NCBI GenBank assembly: GCA_011390955.1 | Contig: JAABRM010000007.1 | Span: 121,458 to 185,457, forward strand | Direction: 5' to 3' | Source of the DNA: Oscillatoriales cyanobacterium | GTDB taxonomy: Bacteria > Cyanobacteriota > Cyanobacteriia > Cyanobacteriales > Laspinemataceae | Length of the DNA: 64,000 nucleotides | In this document: piece by piece, positions 44,565 to 53,055 of the stretch | Position numbering within the stretch: the stretch's first letter is position 1 | How the letters are laid out: each line of letters starts with the position of its first letter | Notes under the pieces: model-generated | What the model saw: the letters and a program-made list of their open reading frames with translations, nothing else | Databases searched by the model: none | What the model was told of the DNA's origin: nothing | Program-made: the position numbers and the translations under genes

Positions 44565-46259
44565 CTAACAAATACATAAGTTAAGATATTCTCTCAACCA
44601 AGGTGTATCAACCAATGCACGAAGGAAAATCCCTCGCGCACCATTTAAATCTCTGTCCATCTTTAATTGGGTGGAATTCGATTTAATTATTTTCGCCCCA
44701 CCCAAATTATTGATAATTTCGCCTGTCCATGACACCGTTTTAGAAGTGTAGGCTTCGTTGCAATCAATCACAACTTTATTGTTTTCCCAAGCTTTCCATT
44801 TCAGAAATTGCTTAAACTCATAGTGGCTTAGAGTTAGCATAAGCCTGACAGACTTGTTTCTAAGTTTACGTCGTGACTTAGAAACCATCTGTGATGTTTC
44901 AAATGTTGGCAGTAAAATCACATCAAAGTTTTCCACTAATAACTTGGCTGTTTTATGATGTAATTCCTTAACTAAGTTCTTGATTTTACAACGAAGTCTA
45001 CTAGCTGCTTTTTTGAGATTTCTTTTCTGTTTACACTTGGATTTTGATAATTGGGATATTAATTTGTCTAACTTAAAACATAATTTCTGAATGTGTAAGT
45101 TAGAGTCTTTACCTATCCAACCAAAAGATGTCTCAGAAAAAAATGTCATAAATGTGCGTACACCAGGATCTAAGGCAACAACTCTCCCTTGATTCTCGGA
45201 ATTTAATTGTTGCGCTTCTGTAGAGACGGTCAAATAATATTCACCATAAATTAGTGTCAATCGACCATCACTAAAATTATCAGGAAGTGATTCTTTGAAT
45301 CTACAATCTCCTAATATGCTGTGGTAAATACCACAATTTTGAATCGCCGATTTGGGGATGTAAATTGACTGCTTTACATCCTTGCGACTCTGAAATTTGC
45401 ATCGACGAATCTTACCGTCTACCTTAAACCCTTTTTTGGCAGCTTTGACTGCTGAACAAGCATCTTTGATGGCTATTGATTTAATTTGATAAGGAACGGG
45501 TTTAGCCCATTCCGGTAATCCGTTCAAGATTCCTGTTTTAATCGCCATCCAGTTAGCTTTTGTATCAGGCTGCTGCAAATATTTAATGGTTTCGTTGTAG
45601 ACAAATCTACTAACTCCGAACCATTGTTTGAGCAACGCTCTTTGTTCAGGGTTTAAATATATTCGGATCTTGGAGGATTTTCGCGGCTTGGCTTCTGAGT
45701 CCGTACATCCCGCAAGAAAAGACGTGAAGGATGGAGAGAAGATCGGCTGTGAGTTCGGCTTCCCAACCGTGTACAGAATTTTCGAGAACCACGATGCCCC
45801 CAAAGTTTTGTTGTGCCATAAACTCGAATAATTCAAATCCGAATCGACATAGTATGTCTCTACAGGCAACAATAACTGTGAGCTTATCGCCTCGCATAAG
45901 TCTGACCAGTAACCCAAGCAATCTTTTCCTTTTGAAATTAAGTCCTGAACCGATGTCTCGGACAATTTCTGTGTCTGGATAGATTGATTGCATATAGCCA
46001 ACTTGTCTGGGGAGACGATCTCGTTGTTTTGTTGAACTGACTCGGCAGTAGCAAACAGTGGTAACTCCAACTGGATCTCGGATCTAGGATTCGACATCAT
46101 AGATCCGAGATCCAGTTGGTTTTTTGATGCTTTTGATCTTCCCTTCATCAGCGTATTTTCTAGTTGGTGTTGGGATGCAGACCCAGAAATTCGACCGCTT
46201 TCTTGAGTGGTATGTATGCCATGTCTTAAGCGATAACAGACATGAGCATCTGTTAACAA
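44565..46259 (-). CDS. TnpB-like RNA-guided nuclease family protein without zinc-ribbon cysteines
   Basis: A 564-codon frame. Residues about 200-560 are TnpB-like (KIRIYLNPEQRALLKQWFG; ARFVYN-like SRFVYNETIKYL). RuvC-type residues are the Asp in VVALDPGVRTFMTFF, a Glu in VILLPTFETSQMV, and the Asp in MDRDLNGARGIFLRAL. The CxxC pairs of the usual zinc ribbon are absent: AYTSKTVSWTGEIINN has Val where Cys is expected. The first 200 residues are a non-TnpB extension with GKDCLGYWSDLCEAISSQLL. The true start is uncertain: Met 54 and 55 (46100, 46097) lie in the loop of a 19-bp hairpin, and MSNPRSEIQLELPLF looks like a natural beginning. No TnpA is nearby. Confidence 0.75.
   Translation of the reverse strand: MLTDAHVCYRLRHGIHTTQESGRISGSASQHQLENTLMKGRSKASKNQLDLGSMMSNPRSEIQLELPLFATAESVQQNNEIVSPDKLAICNQSIQTQKLSETSVQDLISKGKDCLGYWSDLCEAISSQLLLPVETYYVDSDLNYSSLWHNKTLGASWFSKILYTVGKPNSQPIFSPSFTSFLAGCTDSEAKPRKSSKIRIYLNPEQRALLKQWFGVSRFVYNETIKYLQQPDTKANWMAIKTGILNGLPEWAKPVPYQIKSIAIKDACSAVKAAKKGFKVDGKIRRCKFQSRKDVKQSIYIPKSAIQNCGIYHSILGDCRFKESLPDNFSDGRLTLIYGEYYLTVSTEAQQLNSENQGRVVALDPGVRTFMTFFSETSFGWIGKDSNLHIQKLCFKLDKLISQLSKSKCKQKRNLKKAASRLRCKIKNLVKELHHKTAKLLVENFDVILLPTFETSQMVSKSRRKLRNKSVRLMLTLSHYEFKQFLKWKAWENNKVVIDCNEAYTSKTVSWTGEIINNLGGAKIIKSNSTQLKMDRDLNGARGIFLRALVDTPWLREYLNLCIC
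46067..46119. repeat. 19-bp perfect inverted repeat at the tnpB start
   Basis: CCAACTGGATCTCGGATCT and its exact complement are separated by 15 bases. In the tnpB transcript the loop carries two adjacent ATG codons. On the plus strand the right arm is followed by TTTTTT, so it could terminate plus-strand transcription or mark an element end. Confidence 0.85.
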
Positions 46260-46262
46260 AAG

Positions 46263-47321
46263 TTACACTGTTGAATAACCTTTAGAGGTAGTATCACTTT
46301 CACTCCATTGAGCCCAATTTTGTGGCTTTAAGAAAAATTCTGTTAATTCCGCTTCTGGGGTATTGGGTTCTGGTTCATAGCAATATTCCCAACGTACCAA
46401 GGGGGGCAGAGACATCAAAATCGACTCCGTGCGGCCATTGGTCTGGAGGCCAAAGATCGTCCCGCGATCGTACACCAGGTTAAACTCTACATAACGACCC
46501 CGACGATAAAGTTGGAAATTCCGTTCGCGATCGCCATAAGCCATGCCACGGCGCCGTTGCACAATCGGCACATAAGCGGGTAAAAAAGCTTTGCCACAAT
46601 CTTGCACAAAAGCAAACAACTCTTCCCAGCCGCGAGGCTCAGGAGCGCCAATTTTTTTACTATACTCAGCCGCCGCCTTCGTCGGATGTGGCCCACGATA
46701 CAATTCACCTTGACCATCTTGGTAATCAAAGAAAATCCCGCCCACCCCGCGCATTTCTTGACGATGGGTCAAATAAAAATACTCATCGCACCAATGCTTA
46801 AACACCTGATAATACTCTGGGTGGTGAGCATCACAAGCTTTTTTCAAAGTTTGGTGTAAATGCACCGCATCTTCAGCAAACGGATAATAAGGGGTTAAAT
46901 CCAAACCGCCCCCAAACCACCAAACCGGGCCTGCTTCAAAATAACGATAGTTGAGGTGTACCGTGGGCACATAAGGGTTACGGGGGTGTAACACCATTGA
47001 AGTCCCGGTAGCATAAAAACCGTGACCTTCGGCTTCCGGACGTTGTTTTAAAATCGAGGGAGGCAACTGGTGCCCCCAGACTTCGGAAAAGTTCACGCCA
47101 CCTTGTTCAAACACATCCCCATCACGCATCACTCTAGACCGGCCACCGCCACCTTCTGGGCGTTCCCAAGCATCTTGTTTAAATATGCCAACGCCATCTG
47201 CTTCGGTTAAGCCTTGACAAATCTCATCTTGGATCGATCGCATAAACTGGCTGACCCGTTCGCGGGAGTTTTCCGAGGGCAAAAACTTATTTTGAACTGT
47301 CTCAGTCTGGGGAGAAACCAT
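46263..47321 (-). CDS. hemF: HemF, oxygen-dependent coproporphyrinogen III oxidase
   Basis: From ATG 47321 the protein is 352 residues with the HemF signatures: [58 protein letters not shown], and GGIFFDYQ followed by [20 protein letters not shown]. It uses O2 to convert coproporphyrinogen III to protoporphyrinogen IX for haem, chlorophyll and phycobilin synthesis, which fits the BvdR and Thf1 genes in this window. The ATG at 47390 is less likely because the intervening residues are not conserved. Its stop lies 4 bases beyond the tnpB frame start. Confidence 0.95.
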   Translation of the reverse strand: MVSPQTETVQNKFLPSENSRERVSQFMRSIQDEICQGLTEADGVGIFKQDAWERPEGGGGRSRVMRDGDVFEQGGVNFSEVWGHQLPPSILKQRPEAEGHGFYATGTSMVLHPRNPYVPTVHLNYRYFEAGPVWWFGGGLDLTPYYPFAEDAVHLHQTLKKACDAHHPEYYQVFKHWCDEYFYLTHRQEMRGVGGIFFDYQDGQGELYRGPHPTKAAAEYSKKIGAPEPRGWEELFAFVQDCGKAFLPAYVPIVQRRRGMAYGDRERNFQLYRRGRYVEFNLVYDRGTIFGLQTNGRTESILMSLPPLVRWEYCYEPEPNTPEAELTEFFLKPQNWAQWSESDTTSKGYSTV

Positions 47322-47569
47322 GATCATCCTAACAAAACCTCCTGTACGGTCTATCTGTTCTACAACTGCGTCCATGTTCTGAAACAACATGGCCTGGATG
47401 ACAAAGCTATTTTATGGGCTAGATGCCCTGAATTGAGAAAGCGGTTAAGAATTCTTAAAATTTTATCTGTGAATCACTATATATTTATATTTGGATTCAC
47501 AAATCTACATAATACGCAAAGAAACGATACATTGGTAGGTAGGTAAAAATTCATACAATAGGCAACAGG

Positions 47570-47755
47570 GAACGGGGGGTGGGGTGTAGGGTGTAGGGCC
47601 GCCATCGGCCGCCATCGGGGGAATAATTAACAATTGATAATTATCAATTATCAATTAAATAAAATTATCAATTATCAATTATCAATTATCAATTGTTAAT
47701 TATCAATTACCCCCTACACCCTACACCCTACACCCTACACCCTCGATCGAGCGTC
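47570..47755. repeat. GTGTAGGG, AATTGATAATT and CACCCTACAC repeats
   Basis: A symmetrical spacer. GGTGTAGGGTGTAGGG at 47580-47598 is complementary to CCTACACCCTACACC at 47711-47742. Between them lie TTGATAATTATCAATT units. The region can fold into a large hairpin between hemF and the Mrp-type gene. Confidence 0.8.
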
Positions 47756-47808
47756 CCTGCCTGTAACTAAATTACCCAACAATTAAACTGCCCAGGGTGG
47801 AGAACCTT

Positions 47809-48879
47809 ATGTCCGTAAAACTGAGTGAAAAATCTGTCTTAGAAGTCTTGCAACCTGTTCAAGACCCCGAACTACAAAAAAGTTTGGTGGACTTAAACAT
47901 GATTCGCAATGTCAAAATCATCGACGGTCAAGTCAGCTTTACCTTAGTCTTGACCACCCCAGCTTGTCCGTTGCGCGAATTTATCGTTGAAGACTGCCAA
48001 AAAGCGGTTCGTACCTTACCTGGGGTTAAAGATGTCACCGTAGAAGTCACCGCCGAGACCCCCCAACAGAAATCCTTGCCAGACCGTCAAGGCATTGACG
48101 GGGTGAAAAATATTATCGCCATCTCCAGTGGCAAAGGTGGCGTCGGCAAAAGCACCGTCGCCGTCAACGTCGCCGTATCCCTCGCCGCTGCGGGGGCGAA
48201 AGTCGGATTGCTGGACGCGGATATTTACGGCCCCAACGCCCCGACCATGCTAGGGTTAAGCGAAGCTCAAGTCATGGTACGCCAAGGCACCCAAGGAGAA
48301 GTGCTCGAACCCGCCTTTAATCATGGGGTGAAATTGGTTTCAATGGCCTTTTTGATCGATAAAGATCAGCCCGTGATTTGGCGTGGCCCAATGTTAAATG
48401 GGGTGATTCGCCAGTTTCTCTATCAAGTGCAGTGGGGCGACCTGGACTATTTGATTGTGGACTTACCTCCGGGAACCGGAGATGCTCAATTAACGATGGT
48501 GCAGGCTGTGCCAATGGCCGGGGCAGTCATTGTCAGTACCCCACAAACCGTGGCCTTGTTAGATGCGCGGAAAGGCTTAAAAATGTTCCAGCAGCTTAAT
48601 GTACCCGTGCTGGGGATTGTGGAAAATATGAGTTATTTCATTCCCCCAGATTTACCGGACAAGCAATATGACATCTTTGGATCTGGCGGTGGGGAAAAAA
48701 CATCCCAAGAATTAGGGGTGCCTTTGCTCGGTTGCGTGCCCTTAGAAATCGGTTTACGAGAAGGGGGCGATACCGGATTGCCCATTGTGGTCGGTTCCCC
48801 AGATTCCGCTTCGGCTAAGGCACTGCGTGCAATTGCCCAAAAAATTGCGGGGAAAGTTTCCGTGGCAGCCCTGACCTAA
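47809..48879 (+). CDS. Mrp/NBP35-type Fe-S cluster carrier ATPase (ApbC-like)
   Basis: A 356-residue protein. Residues 1-95 form a DUF59/MIP18 domain (VLQPVQDPELQKSLVDLNMI; LVLTTPACPLREFIVED). The P-loop ATPase follows with IAISSGKGGVGKSTVAVNVA, GLLDADIYGPNAPTMLGL, VDLPPGTGDAQLTM and GIVENMSYFIPPDLP. ApbC/Mrp proteins bind and transfer [4Fe-4S] clusters, here plausibly for photosystem I and other targets. The C-x-x-C cluster motif near the end is not seen in the usual form (the stretch GCVPLEIGLREGG follows). The start MSVKLSEKS at 47809 is chosen over the in-frame ATG four codons upstream. Confidence 0.9.
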   Translation: MSVKLSEKSVLEVLQPVQDPELQKSLVDLNMIRNVKIIDGQVSFTLVLTTPACPLREFIVEDCQKAVRTLPGVKDVTVEVTAETPQQKSLPDRQGIDGVKNIIAISSGKGGVGKSTVAVNVAVSLAAAGAKVGLLDADIYGPNAPTMLGLSEAQVMVRQGTQGEVLEPAFNHGVKLVSMAFLIDKDQPVIWRGPMLNGVIRQFLYQVQWGDLDYLIVDLPPGTGDAQLTMVQAVPMAGAVIVSTPQTVALLDARKGLKMFQQLNVPVLGIVENMSYFIPPDLPDKQYDIFGSGGGEKTSQELGVPLLGCVPLEIGLREGGDTGLPIVVGSPDSASAKALRAIAQKIAGKVSVAALT

Positions 48880-48904
48880 GTTGTAATGTAATGACTGAAC
48901 AGGT

Positions 48905-48931
48905 AGGGGCAGGTTTAAAACCTGCCCCTAC
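48905..48931 (+). terminator. palindrome, possible terminator after the Mrp-type gene
   Basis: TAGGGGCAGGTTT and its complement around one base, followed by CAGATGTTTTT. Position suits a terminator, but the T-run is delayed and the hairpin is also a dispersed repeat type. Confidence 0.5.
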
Positions 48932-49064
48932 AGATGTTTTTATCAATCATAAATTCAGATCGCGAAACAGATCGCCTATAGGGGCAATTGATGAATTGCC
49001 CCAACTCCCCTGGCTGAAAAATAGGGCTTAAAAATAGGGGTTGGGCGCTGTGTGGGAGAAATGG

Positions 49065-49104
49065 CAATTTCTGGCAATTTCTGGCCAGAAATTGCCAGAA
49101 ATTG
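49065..49104. repeat. 40-bp perfect palindrome
   Basis: CAATTTCTGGCAATTTCTGG is followed directly by its exact reverse complement. Each arm contains a direct repeat of CAATTTCTGG. It lies 4 bases from MITE family 1 copy C. Confidence 0.9.
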
Positions 49105-49107
49105 ATC

Positions 49108-49235
49108 GGTAGGTGAACATAATTAATTGCACTTTTCGTTCCCCGCCGATAGGCTGTGGATTCCCGCCTGAAGCGGGAATGACAGTTTTTCTTCTGATAT
49201 GGTCTGCGGTGCATTTATTTCTGCTCGTAAACTTA
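49108..49235. mobile_element. MITE-like element, family 1, copy C
   Basis: A 128-bp element with GGTAGGTGAACATAATTAAT at one end and ATTTATTTCTGCTCGTAAAC at the other, with the core GGATTCCCGCCTGAAGCGGG. It matches copies A and B over most of its length. Its termini are slightly decayed (GG for AA on the left, TAAACTTA on the right). Confidence 0.82.
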
Positions 49236-49404
49236 TCATTTCTGGTTTTTTATGATTATCCAGTTAGCATTTAGGCAAAAATCCGATTGGGTGAATAAAA
49301 CATCATCTGGATGGCCTGGGTGAAATTTTTAACTAAAATCTTAAGTAATAGATTTTATGTTTCCGTTCTCTAGGTAGGGATTCTTTTTTCCATACGGCGA
49401 AAAT

Positions 49405-50691
49405 ATGTTACACAATTCTCTTGGAAAAAGTTGGCTTGGCAAGCCAAAGCGTCGGCTTAACTTCGGATTGCTCAAATCCTTACAGGATATCGACTGGCTA
49501 CTGATGATTTTGTCAATTGTCCTGACTCTGGTTGGTACAGTGGCCATCCACAGTACGCAACTGGATACGCCAGATTATCACACCTCGTTTCAGCACACTT
49601 TTGTTGGTGCCATTGGTCTAGGTTTGGCGTTGACGATCGCCCGCTCAAATTATCAGAATCTCCTGCATTGGAAGTGGGCGATCTATGGCATCACCAATTT
49701 TTCTTTGGTGCTGGTTATGTTTATCGGCACCACGGCATTGGGGGCGCAACGCTGGATTACCATTGGCGGATTTAATATTCAGCCTTCTGAATTTGCTAAG
49801 TTAGGGATGATTATTACCCTGGCCGCCCTTCTGGAGTCGAGCACCGCTGAAAATATCCCGGCAATTGTGAAAAGTCTTTCGATCACTGCGGTTCCGTGGT
49901 TGCTGGTATTTTTACAACCGGACTTGGGAACTTCCCTGGTTTTTGCGGCGATTATCTTGGCTATGCTCTATTGGGGAAACGCTAAACTCGGTTGGGTGGT
50001 GCTGATGGTTTCGCCCTTGGTGTCCGCCATTTTGTTTGGGGTCTATTTTCCCGCCTGGTTGGTTTGGGTGAACCTGATGGGAGTGGTGGCTTGGTTTAGT
50101 TTTTCCTGGCGTTGGGCTGGGGCATTCCTGGCTACGTCGTTCAATGTGATTTGCAGTGAACTGGGCGTAATATTGTGGGGTTTGCTGAAGGATTATCAGC
50201 GCGATCGCTTGATTTTATTTTTGACCCCAGAAAAGGATCCCCTCGGCGGCGGCTATCACTTGATTCAATCTCGGATTGCCATTGGTTCGGGACAACTCTG
50301 GGGACGCGGATTGTATCAGGGGACTCAAACCCAAGGGTCTTTTATTCCCGAACAACATACGGATTTTATCTTTTCGGCGATCGGCGAGGAGTTTGGTTTT
50401 GTCGGCGCGGTCTGCTTGATTCTGCTGTTTTGGGTGTTTTGCCTGCGTTTGGTGATCGTAGCCAGTACAGCCCCAGATAATTTTGGCTCGTTGATCTGTA
50501 TTGGGACTCTGGCTATGATTGTGTTTCAGTTGGTGGTGAACTTGGGCATGACCATTGGTTTGGCCCCGGTGACGGGGATTCCCTTGCCTTGGATTAGTTA
50601 TGGGCGTTCGGCTTTGTTGACTAATTTTATGGCGATCGGGATTGTGGAGTCAGTGGCGCGACAGCGGATTAAGAAGCGATCGCGATATTAG
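49405..50691 (+). CDS. rodA: RodA/FtsW-family peptidoglycan polymerase
   Basis: A 428-residue SEDS protein with ten or more hydrophobic segments. The signature parts are WITIGGFNIQPSEFAKLGMI, LVFLQPDLGTSLVFAAIILA, RLILFLTPEKDPLGGGYHLI with a following QSRIAIGSGQLWGRGLYQGT, and PLPWISYGRSALLTNFMAIG. SEDS enzymes polymerise glycan strands with a class B penicillin-binding protein. I favour RodA over FtsW because of the N-terminal QDIDWLLMILSIVLTLVGTV and the GRGLYQGTQTQGSFIPEQHT segment. No partner mreB or PBP gene is in the window. Confidence 0.88.
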   Translation: MLHNSLGKSWLGKPKRRLNFGLLKSLQDIDWLLMILSIVLTLVGTVAIHSTQLDTPDYHTSFQHTFVGAIGLGLALTIARSNYQNLLHWKWAIYGITNFSLVLVMFIGTTALGAQRWITIGGFNIQPSEFAKLGMIITLAALLESSTAENIPAIVKSLSITAVPWLLVFLQPDLGTSLVFAAIILAMLYWGNAKLGWVVLMVSPLVSAILFGVYFPAWLVWVNLMGVVAWFSFSWRWAGAFLATSFNVICSELGVILWGLLKDYQRDRLILFLTPEKDPLGGGYHLIQSRIAIGSGQLWGRGLYQGTQTQGSFIPEQHTDFIFSAIGEEFGFVGAVCLILLFWVFCLRLVIVASTAPDNFGSLICIGTLAMIVFQLVVNLGMTIGLAPVTGIPLPWISYGRSALLTNFMAIGIVESVARQRIKKRSRY

Positions 50692-50821
50692 ACTTAGCAA
50701 CACTGGATATGAGAAATCCGGTTTCTTGGTCTTTCCCTGTTAATCGCCAACAATTTTTCAGGGCAGGGCTTTCGCCCTAGCTGTAAACTAGGTAAATGTC
50801 CATCATTCCTTTGAAGAAATT

Positions 50822-51016
50822 ATGATTCTGCCTGGATCTGCGGTTCGGATTAAAAATATCAATGACACTTACTATGGTTTTCAAGGACAAGTTCAACGGA
50901 TTACCGATGGTAAGGTGGCAGTGCTGTTTGAAGGTGGCAACTGGGATAAGTTAGTCACTTTTCGCTTGTCAGAATTAGAAGTGGTAGACGCAACTGCCAC
51001 AAATAAAGGAAAGTAA
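50822..51016 (+). CDS. ndhS: NdhS, ferredoxin-docking subunit of NDH-1
   Basis: A 64-residue SH3-like protein, [20 protein letters not shown] and then [20 protein letters not shown] with [12 protein letters not shown]. This pattern is that of NdhS, which binds ferredoxin on the peripheral arm of the photosynthetic NDH-1 complex. It links functionally to the ferredoxins at the left of the window. The length is normal for cyanobacterial NdhS. Confidence 0.88.
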   Translation: MILPGSAVRIKNINDTYYGFQGQVQRITDGKVAVLFEGGNWDKLVTFRLSELEVVDATATNKGK

Positions 51017-51019
51017 ATT

Positions 51020-51227
51020 GATTGTTGTTGGTTGTTTGTTGTTGGTTATTTGTTATTTGTTGATTGTTGATTGTTGTTTGTTGTTTGTTGTTTGATTAAC
51101 CACCAACCACCAACAATTAACCACCAACCACCAACCACCAACAATCAACCACCAACAATCAACCACCAACCACCAACAAATAACCACCAACCATCAACAA
51201 ATAACTTTCTAACAATCAACAAATAAT
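51020..51227. repeat. GTTGTTTGTT and ACCAACCACC repeats
   Basis: G/T-rich units (51024-51092) are followed by A/C-rich units (51098-51205), which can pair into a hairpin. It is the same repeat class as 9258-9405 and 28809-28919 and stands between ndhS and the HAS-barrel gene. Confidence 0.85.
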
Positions 51228-51896
51228 ATGCGTCTCCCTCTGCCTCAATTCGCTACGGAAGATCGACAACCGAATCATATTGCGGAAGTAATTGAAACTT
51301 CAACTACGGAATTTTTAGCGCAATGTTTGGAACCGGATGATTTAAATTTTCCGGCGATGCCCCCGTTTGGCAGTTGGGTGAGGGCAGTTGATGAGGAATC
51401 AGGCAATCAAGTTTATGCGGTGGTTTATCATGCTACTACGAGTCCCATCGATTCCATTCATCGGGCGCGGGCTTTGGGGCTGTCGTTGCAAGGGTTACGA
51501 GAACAACAACCCCAGATTTTTGCTATGCTGAAAACTGAGTTTCGCGCCGTGATTGTGGGCTTTGGGTCGCCTGGGGTTAGCGGGAATGGGTCTAAACCAG
51601 CAGGGAATCGCATCTATCAGTATATTCCTCCCCGTCCGCCACAAATCCATCAAGCGGTTTATGAATGCGAACCAGATCGAGTGATTCAGTTTACGGAAGA
51701 GTTGGACTTTTTGCGGATTTTGCTTCAGTTAATGGGAGTTCCCGTGGATGCTTTGGTGGCAGCAGTGATCCGCGAGGTTTACCAGTTACGGCAGCGCGAT
51801 CGCCAGTGGTTAGTCAAAGCCGGTCGTAACCTGAGTATGCTACTCAAAGATGATTACGATCGCCTCCGCTTGATTCTGAGTCAGCTTCAGCCTTAG
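51228..51896 (+). CDS. HAS-barrel domain protein of unknown function
   Basis: A 222-residue soluble protein. It starts MRLPLPQFATEDRQPNHIAE and shows the HAS-barrel pattern with SWVRAVDEESGNQVYAVVYH and RAVIVGFGSPGVSGNGSKPA. The C-terminal half has IRILLQLMG-like FLRILLQLMGVPVDALVAAV. HAS barrels occur at the N-terminus of HerA-type ATPases, but this free-standing cyanobacterial form has no known role. The upstream repeat array lies directly against the ATG. Confidence 0.75.
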   Translation: MRLPLPQFATEDRQPNHIAEVIETSTTEFLAQCLEPDDLNFPAMPPFGSWVRAVDEESGNQVYAVVYHATTSPIDSIHRARALGLSLQGLREQQPQIFAMLKTEFRAVIVGFGSPGVSGNGSKPAGNRIYQYIPPRPPQIHQAVYECEPDRVIQFTEELDFLRILLQLMGVPVDALVAAVIREVYQLRQRDRQWLVKAGRNLSMLLKDDYDRLRLILSQLQP

Positions 51897-51897
51897 T

Positions 51898-52341
51898 TTA
51901 TTTAATTCGATCCAGTGCGCGTTCACCGCCCCACTTTTGTACGATGATATCATCGTAGTCATCAGCGACTTGTAACACAGCATTGACGGAAGATTCTAAT
52001 TCTTTGCGATCGCAGGTAGAACCCACAATCGTATGTTCAAAGAGAATATCTCCTTGTTCGTCTACCCCAAACGCCCCAAACAACATAAGGCTATTTTCTT
52101 TGAGCAAAAAAAGCATCAGATCGGGGGTGAGTTCTGTCCCGGTTACGACATAAGAACGGGTATTAATAATGGCATCATCCTCTCCCCAGGGAAACACCAG
52201 CACTTCCACTAAGGCTGACCCCATAAGTAGTCCTAATCCGGGAACATCTGGACGCGCACAGGGAAACTTACCGAATAATTCCTGCATCCAGACAGCGATT
52301 TTATTGTAGCAAGATTCTTGCATTTGGTTTTGAAATTCCAT
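51898..52341 (-). CDS. YbjN / type III chaperone-like fold protein
   Basis: A 147-residue acidic protein without signal or membrane segments. It has VLVFPWGEDDAIINTRSYVV, LTPDLMLFLLKENSLMLFGA and VDEQGDILFEHTIVGSTCDR, followed by VNAVLQVADDYDDIIVQKWG. This pattern is that of YbjN domain proteins, which have a secretion-chaperone-like fold. No function is established in cyanobacteria. It is convergent with the HAS-barrel gene, with only one base between the two stop codons. Confidence 0.75.
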   Translation of the reverse strand: MEFQNQMQESCYNKIAVWMQELFGKFPCARPDVPGLGLLMGSALVEVLVFPWGEDDAIINTRSYVVTGTELTPDLMLFLLKENSLMLFGAFGVDEQGDILFEHTIVGSTCDRKELESSVNAVLQVADDYDDIIVQKWGGERALDRIK

Positions 52342-53055
52342 ATAAATTCTCCTTGCGGTGAGATTTCAATTATGAAGAGATGCTTTTTCACAAATGACTC
52401 ATGACCTCGATATCGGGTATGGTCGATTTTTCTATTGCCGTTACGGGATATCGAGGGTGAAGCCAAGAGTAAAACTTGTATCAATCTTGTTTTTATCATT
52501 ATCGGAGGATTTCTAGGGATTTTTGTATCATTTCTCAATAAATCAGGAACAGGCAATGTTGTTTGCTCCCAAATCCCGTTCTATCCTAGGGGCGATTGGT
52601 ATATTTACTTAAACATTTATCTAATACCAATTTTAAAAAAATATTGTAGCAATATTGCTTGGGCGCAAGCATTGCGCCCCTACTCTTGTATTTGTTATTG
52701 AAAAAGGTATAAAATAAATAATTGCCTAACTAATATTATTTACAAAAATTCATGCCTCTGTAGGGGCGCAATGCTTGCGCCCAAATAACCCTTATAATTT
52801 TAGTAAATTTGTGTTTTAAAATTGGTATTTTTGCAAAACAAGAGTATTTTTGTAGAACTTACGCAATGACTCTATATATGGGGTATTGGTGCGTTACGCT
52901 TCGCTAACACACCCTACATAATGACTCTATATATGGGGTATTGGTGCGTTACGCTTCGCTAACACACCCTACATATAGCGTTTATGCGTAAGTCCTGTTT
53001 GGTTACTGTTGTATTGACAAAAAGCGGCATTTTTTATAATTTTTTACTAAAAAAA
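52342..53055. other. repeat-filled intergenic region
   Basis: 52435-52701 has an open frame with one hydrophobic stretch, but it includes repeat DNA and is not believed. Two GCGCAAGCATTGCGCCCC-type palindromes lie at 52661-52683 and, inverted, at 52763-52782. A MITE-like element follows at 52857-52993. I see no other gene. Confidence 0.6.
52857..52993. mobile_element. MITE-like element, family 2, copy 1
   Basis: Terminal inverted repeats ACTTACGCA and TGCGTAAGT enclose two tandem copies, 55 bases apart, of ATGACTCTATATATGGGGTA with GGTGCGTTACGCTTCGCTAA and CACACCC. The single-copy version is at 63751-63836. Confidence 0.8.

Noticed and set aside
45646..45993. 115-codon frame inside the tnpB-like gene
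   Set aside because: Same-strand alternative frame inside a gene with clear TnpB motifs. Its own sequence has no family pattern.
52435..52701. 88-codon plus-strand frame with one hydrophobic stretch
   Set aside because: Its start overlaps the leader of the YbjN-like gene and its end runs into a dispersed palindrome.
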